A stretch of DNA of 64,000 nucleotides from JAICND01 sp040905905. Its GTDB lineage: Bacteria > Actinomycetota > Acidimicrobiia > Spongiisociales > ZC4RG35. The notes under the pieces are model-generated. The model was not told where the DNA came from. It saw nothing but the letters and a program-made list of their open reading frames with translations, and made no database searches. The DNA lies in the NCBI GenBank assembly GCA_040905905.1, contig JBBDQN010000047.1, positions 1-64,000 on the forward strand, in the 5' to 3' direction. Made by a program: the position numbers and the translations under genes. Numbering within the stretch: position 1 is the first letter of the stretch; each line of letters begins with the position of its first letter. Positions 60,291 through 64,000 of the stretch are shown here, one piece after another.

Positions 60291-61315
60291 GCATCAGAGT
60301 GGCGATCAACGGCTTTGGCCGGATCGGGAGGGCCGTTTTCCGCATCATCGCCGAGCGTCCCCAATCGGAAATTGAGATTGTGGCCATCAACGATCTCGCC
60401 GACGATGACGTCCTTGCCTATCTGCTCGAGTACGACTCAGTGATGGGCCCCTTCGAACAGGAGGTTGCCGTCGCCGACGGGGTGATGACTGTGGGCAAGC
60501 ACAAGGTTCACATGCTCTTCGAGAAGAACCCTGCCCTCCTTCCCTGGAAGAGCCTCGACATCGACGTCGTGGTCGAGTCGACTGGCGTTTTCCGGACCAG
60601 GCAAGCCCTCAACAAACACATCGAGGCCGGGGCCCGCCGGGTGATACTCACAGTCCCCGCTGACGACGAGATCGACCAGACGGTGGTCCTCGGGGTCAAC
60701 GACCAGGAGCTCGACGCCAACGACATCATCGTGTCCAACGCTTCCTGCACCACCAACTGCCTGGCGCCTTTGGCCAAGGTGCTTGACGAGAGCTTCGGCA
60801 TCAACCGGGGCCTCATGACCACGGTCCACGCCTACACCAACGACCAGCGGCTCGCCGACGTGCCGCACAAGGATCTGCGACGCAGCCGGGCCGCCACCGA
60901 GAACATCATCCCCACCACGACCGGGGCCGCCAAAGCAGTTGGCAAGGTCTACCCCAAGCTCAACGGAAAGCTCCATGGCATGGCCATGCGGGTGCCGGTG
61001 CCGGACGGGTCCACCGTCGATCTGGTGGTAGAGGTCAATCGTCCGGTGACCGTCGAGGAAGTAAACGCGGCCGTGCGTCAGGCCGCCGAAGGCCCCCTCG
61101 CCGGAGTGCTGCAATACACCGAGGACCCCATCGTCTCAACAGACGTCATCGGCAATCCCCACAGCTCGATCTTCGACGCCCAGGGAACCAAGGTTCTCGG
61201 CGGCACCCTCGTCAAGGTGCTGTCGTGGTACGACAACGAGTGGGGTTACTCAAGCAGGGTGGTGGACCTGATCGAACGCCTCGGCGTCATCATTAAGGAG
61301 CAGGCCTCCGCCTGA
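60287..61315 (+). CDS. gap: Glyceraldehyde-3-phosphate dehydrogenase
   Basis: This is a 342-residue classical GAPDH: MSIRVAINGFGRIGRAVFR, EYDSVMGPF, VESTGVFRT, the active-site SNASCTTNCLAP, MTTVHAYTNDQRLAD, RAATENIIPT and WYDNEWGYSSRVVDL. It oxidises glyceraldehyde 3-phosphate with NAD+ and phosphate in glycolysis. It starts inside the stop of the Cys-less paralogue (four-base overlap), so both should be made from one transcript, which would allow mixed tetramers. pgk and tpi do not follow. Confidence 0.97.
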   Translation: MSIRVAINGFGRIGRAVFRIIAERPQSEIEIVAINDLADDDVLAYLLEYDSVMGPFEQEVAVADGVMTVGKHKVHMLFEKNPALLPWKSLDIDVVVESTGVFRTRQALNKHIEAGARRVILTVPADDEIDQTVVLGVNDQELDANDIIVSNASCTTNCLAPLAKVLDESFGINRGLMTTVHAYTNDQRLADVPHKDLRRSRAATENIIPTTTGAAKAVGKVYPKLNGKLHGMAMRVPVPDGSTVDLVVEVNRPVTVEEVNAAVRQAAEGPLAGVLQYTEDPIVSTDVIGNPHSSIFDAQGTKVLGGTLVKVLSWYDNEWGYSSRVVDLIERLGVIIKEQASA

Positions 61316-61348
61316 CCTGGCCTCTTTCCCGTTCTGGCTCGGATGCCT

Positions 61349-61385
61349 GCTCCCCTGGTGTCGATCGTCCGAGCCAAAAGCGGGG
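61349..61385 (+). repeat. Dispersed intergenic repeat, copy 2
   Basis: This matches the element at 16977-17012 (one substitution, one extra G). It starts 33 bases after the gap stop and lies before the convergent membrane-protein gene. TGGCTCGGA (61335-61343) can pair with TCCGAGCCA (61368-61376), giving a hairpin different from that of copy 1. A role at transcript ends is likely. Confidence 0.65.
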
Positions 61386-61399
61386 AAGACGCAGTGGTT

Positions 61400-61744
61400 T
61401 CAGTCGTCCGGGAGGATCCGGCTCAGGACCGCGGACACGATGGCGATTATCAACCCTCCCAGAACCGCCGACCAGAAGCCGTCGACGGTGAGATTGTCCA
61501 TCAAGGCGGCGGTAATTCCGAGCAACGCGGCGTTGATGACAAGGGCGAACAGGCCAAGAGTCAGAATCAGAACGGGCAGGGAGAACAGCTTGAAGATCGG
61601 TTTGAGGAAGGCGTTGATGAGCCCGAAGACGAGTGCCACCAAGAGGATCCCCCAGATATTGCCGGTCAGTTCGATCCCGTCGAGAATTTGGTCGGCCACC
61701 CAGAGGGCAGCTGCATTGATGAGAACCCGAACGACAAGTCGCAC
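61400..61744 (-). CDS. Phage-holin-IV-like four-helix membrane protein
   Basis: The 114-residue protein has four hydrophobic helices: VLINAAALWVADQIL; WGILLVALVFGLINAFLKPIFKLFSLPVLILTLGLFALVINAALL; and SAVLGGLIIAIVSAVLSRIL. The GLINAFLKPI segment is characteristic of the widespread YvlD/phage-holin-4_2 family. Despite the name, most members are chromosomal membrane proteins of unknown role. It lies nine bases after the molybdenum hydroxylase gene on the same strand. Confidence 0.9.
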   Translation of the reverse strand: MRLVVRVLINAAALWVADQILDGIELTGNIWGILLVALVFGLINAFLKPIFKLFSLPVLILTLGLFALVINAALLGITAALMDNLTVDGFWSAVLGGLIIAIVSAVLSRILPDD

Positions 61745-61753
61745 GATTCGATC

Positions 61754-64000
61754 CTAGACCCGAGTGCTTGAGATGGCCTTCCACAATGACTCGGGGGTCA
61801 ACGGAATCTGCAGGTCCTGGCGCCCCAGGGCATCGCAGACGGCATTCACTACCGCCGGCGTCGATCCGACGGCTCCCGCCTCCCCGATACCTTTGGCTCC
61901 CAAGGGGTTGGTCGGTGTTGGCGTTTCAGTCTCTGCCAGCTCAAAGGAAGGAAGTGTTGAGGCGGTGGGCACCAGATAGTCCACGAAGGTCGAGGTGAGC
62001 AGGTTGCCATCGTCGTCGTAACGAATCGCCTCCCAGAGGGCCTGTGAAACCCCCTGAGCCAGGCCGCCATGGCGCTGACCTGCCGCCAGCATCGGATTGA
62101 TGATGACTCCAGCATCATCAACGGCCACTAACCGGGTCAGGGTGACCGCCCCGGTCTCCGGGTCGACTTCGACAACGGCGAGGTGGATGCCAAAGGGGTA
62201 GTTAGGACCGCCGGATACGAGACGGACCTCGGCCTCAAGTCCCGGCTGCTCCCCGGGCGGAACTTTGGCCGAAAAGGCCACATCGACCACCTCCTGCCAC
62301 TCGATGGAAACGTCGGTGCCCCGGACCCCGACCCGACCATCGGCCAGCTCTAGATCCCCGGGATCCGCCTCGAGGATGTGGCCGGCTAGACGCCTCACCT
62401 TTTCGGCCACCCGGGAGGCCGCTGTGTGTGAAGCCGATCCGCCATGGGCCACCGACCGGGAGCCCGAGGTGCCATATCCGTATGGGGCTGATCCGGTGTC
62501 GCCTTGTTCAACCCGTACCTGGCCCATGTCGAGGCCGAGCTGAGCCGCCACGATCTGGGCGAACGAGGTGCGGTGACCCTGACCCTGGTCCTGGGTCTCG
62601 ACAAACACTGTCACGCTCCCGTCCCGATTCACCTGGATCCGGGCCGCCCCCCAATCCTCGAAGCCGCAGACCTCGACGTAGGAGCCGAAACCGATGCCGA
62701 CCAAGCGGCCTTGAGAGCGGGCAGTTGCCTGTTGCTGGCGAAGGTTGGCGTAGTCCGCCACCTCAAGCAGACGATCGAGATTGTCCGAGTAGCGACCAGA
62801 GTCGTAGGTGTAGCCACCGGCACTCTTGTAAGGAAATGAGGTCTCAGGAACGAAATTTCGTCGACGGACCTCGGCGGGGTCCAGCTCCATTTCCGTGGCC
62901 AGATGATCAATCGCTCGCTCGATCGTCAGCGTGGCCTCCGGACGACCCGCTCCCCGATAGATCCCTCGTGGGCTGCGATTGGTCCACACTCCCCGCATCC
63001 GCCAGGCGTATTGAGGAATGTCATAGGTTCCTGTCCCCATTCGAGGCGTGATGGGCTGAAAGCCGTAGTAGCGGTGCCTACAACCCAAGTCGACAAGCCA
63101 ATCGAGGAACAAAGCTTGGACTTTTCCGGTGTCATCGGCCACGAGGCGGTAGGTGGCCTGCATAGCCCGACCATGACCGACGGTGAGCAAATGCTCGCGC
63201 CGGGTTTCGGTCCACTTCACCGGCCGCCCCAGGAGCCGAGCCGCCTCGGCTACCAGGATCTCCTCTTCGGCCAGGTCGAACTTTCCGCCAAAGGCGCCGC
63301 CGACAAAAGGTGCTGTCACCCGGACACGGGTCAGAGGCAGGTCAAACGTGCGAGCGAACTCCTCCTGCATCAGGTGGGGGCCCTGGGTTGTCATATATAT
63401 ATGGAGAGCGCCGTCCCGCCAATCCCCCAACGCCACCCTGCCCTCTATTGGGGCCGGCGACACCCGGGGGTGCTCCACCACGCCGGTGATGACAATCGGA
63501 CCTTGCATCGCGTGGATCGATTCCGAGTCGCCGCGGTTGCGGTCGTAAGCGACGTTGGACACTTGGCCTTCGTGAAGAGGTGGCGCTGCCATCGCCTGTT
63601 CCAGGTCACCCAAGACCTCGAGGGGGTCGTAGTCAACTTCGACAAGGTCAGCGGCGTCACGGGCCAGAGCCGGGGTTTCCGCGACGACTGCCGCCACCGG
63701 ATCGCCCGCCATGAGAACCATTCCCTGCACCAGCGGAAAACGCCTGGGAATATTCCTCCCGGGATTGGGCTCGGGTGGCATGTGTATGTGCGCCACATCC
63801 ACCCCTGTGAGCACTCGCCAGACTCCGGCCGCCGCAACCGCTGCCGAGGTGTCGATGCGGGTTACGCGAGCGTGAGCAAAAGGGCTTCGAACGAACGCCA
63901 AGTGGAGGGTTCCGGCAGGAGAGAGGTCATCGGTAAACGTGGCCTCACCTCGGACCAACGCCGGGTCTTCGGCCCGCTGGACGGGCGCGCCGAGTAAGGA
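61754..64000 (-). CDS. Xanthine dehydrogenase/CoxL-family molybdopterin-binding subunit (5' end beyond window)
   Basis: The visible 748 codons cover nearly the whole large subunit. It begins within PVQRAEDPALVRGEATFTDDL, continues through the Mo-pterin regions VGGAFGGKFDLAEEEILVAEAARLLGRPVKW, GIYRGAGRPEATLTIERAID and QDQGQGHRTSFAQIVA, and ends NPLGAKGIGEAGAVGSTPAVVNAV with the catalytic Glu. GIYRGAGR is like the form-II signature; form-I carbon monoxide dehydrogenase has a Cys-containing loop instead. It probably oxidises an aldehyde or heterocycle. The start codon probably lies just outside the window, as do the FAD and iron-sulfur subunits if present. Confidence 0.9.
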   Translation of the reverse strand, partial: SLLGAPVQRAEDPALVRGEATFTDDLSPAGTLHLAFVRSPFAHARVTRIDTSAAVAAAGVWRVLTGVDVAHIHMPPEPNPGRNIPRRFPLVQGMVLMAGDPVAAVVAETPALARDAADLVEVDYDPLEVLGDLEQAMAAPPLHEGQVSNVAYDRNRGDSESIHAMQGPIVITGVVEHPRVSPAPIEGRVALGDWRDGALHIYMTTQGPHLMQEEFARTFDLPLTRVRVTAPFVGGAFGGKFDLAEEEILVAEAARLLGRPVKWTETRREHLLTVGHGRAMQATYRLVADDTGKVQALFLDWLVDLGCRHRYYGFQPITPRMGTGTYDIPQYAWRMRGVWTNRSPRGIYRGAGRPEATLTIERAIDHLATEMELDPAEVRRRNFVPETSFPYKSAGGYTYDSGRYSDNLDRLLEVADYANLRQQQATARSQGRLVGIGFGSYVEVCGFEDWGAARIQVNRDGSVTVFVETQDQGQGHRTSFAQIVAAQLGLDMGQVRVEQGDTGSAPYGYGTSGSRSVAHGGSASHTAASRVAEKVRRLAGHILEADPGDLELADGRVGVRGTDVSIEWQEVVDVAFSAKVPPGEQPGLEAEVRLVSGGPNYPFGIHLAVVEVDPETGAVTLTRLVAVDDAGVIINPMLAAGQRHGGLAQGVSQALWEAIRYDDDGNLLTSTFVDYLVPTASTLPSFELAETETPTPTNPLGAKGIGEAGAVGSTPAVVNAVCDALGRQDLQIPLTPESLWKAISSTRV

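Noticed and set aside
1..64000. CRISPR arrays, rRNA genes, riboswitches and replication origins
   Set aside because: No regularly spaced repeats, rRNA signatures, recognisable aptamers or DnaA-box clusters were found by reading both strands; weak examples could be missed without a search tool.

Overview
The window looks like a scaffold from an uncultured high-GC actinobacterium. Supporting signs are GTG/TTG starts, WYL, LuxR/TPR and BTAD-type regulators, an FMN-binding PNPOx-like protein, and a form-II CoxL-like subunit. An Acidimicrobiia-like lineage is a guess; there is no rRNA to settle it. A run of 100 Ns at 53013-53112, inside a repeat-rich surface protein gene, shows this is a draft assembly.

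Left part (0-18.3 kb): mostly housekeeping genes. These are rpsT converging on holA with a pterin-binding (DHPS-like) gene and an exported protein, then comEC/comEA, a PPK2 kinase, leuS, a TrkA-type channel, a Leu/Val dehydrogenase, an amidohydrolase, a WYL regulator and a cyclic-nucleotide-binding protein. A 3.3-kb insert at 11.3-14.6 kb carries a methyltransferase, a LuxR/TPR regulator and the tail of a tyrosine recombinase. Two copies of a 31-bp direct repeat flank it.

Middle (18.3-43.2 kb): an accessory region. It opens with a 43-nt fragment of the 3' half of tRNA-Ala, then a hybrid histidine kinase, an integrase remnant, a very large BTAD/ATPase/TPR regulator, a 30-codon secreted micro-peptide and a second histidine kinase. 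Next come IS21 and TnpB remnants, an AbiEi/AbiEii pair, and a cluster around a glutamine-synthetase-like enzyme (C26 hydrolase, AmiS/UreI channel, PNPOx-like protein, SDR, RpiR regulator, amidohydrolase, aldehyde dehydrogenase) that looks like gamma-glutamyl-amine catabolism. It ends with an IS1595 remnant, a Panacea-domain operon resembling toxin-antitoxin loci, and an unusual long-variable-arm tRNA with a UGG anticodon.

Histidine operon (43.3-50.5 kb): seven overlapping genes encode all ten activities: hisG, a hisC-HAD fusion, hisB, hisH, hisF, a hisA-hisI-hisE fusion and hisD. A leader peptide with five His codons lies upstream, together with mutually exclusive antiterminator and terminator stems, which is a textbook his attenuator. 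An intact tRNA-Ala(GGC) follows.

Right part (50.6-64 kb): a lipoprotein, a 1.5-kilo-residue subtilase with DUF11-type repeats, a PQQ-type sugar dehydrogenase, a ferredoxin, rsfS, nadD, an M23-like protein, a GAPDH paralogue that has lost the catalytic cysteine, a normal gap, a small four-helix membrane protein, and a molybdenum hydroxylase large subunit running off the end.
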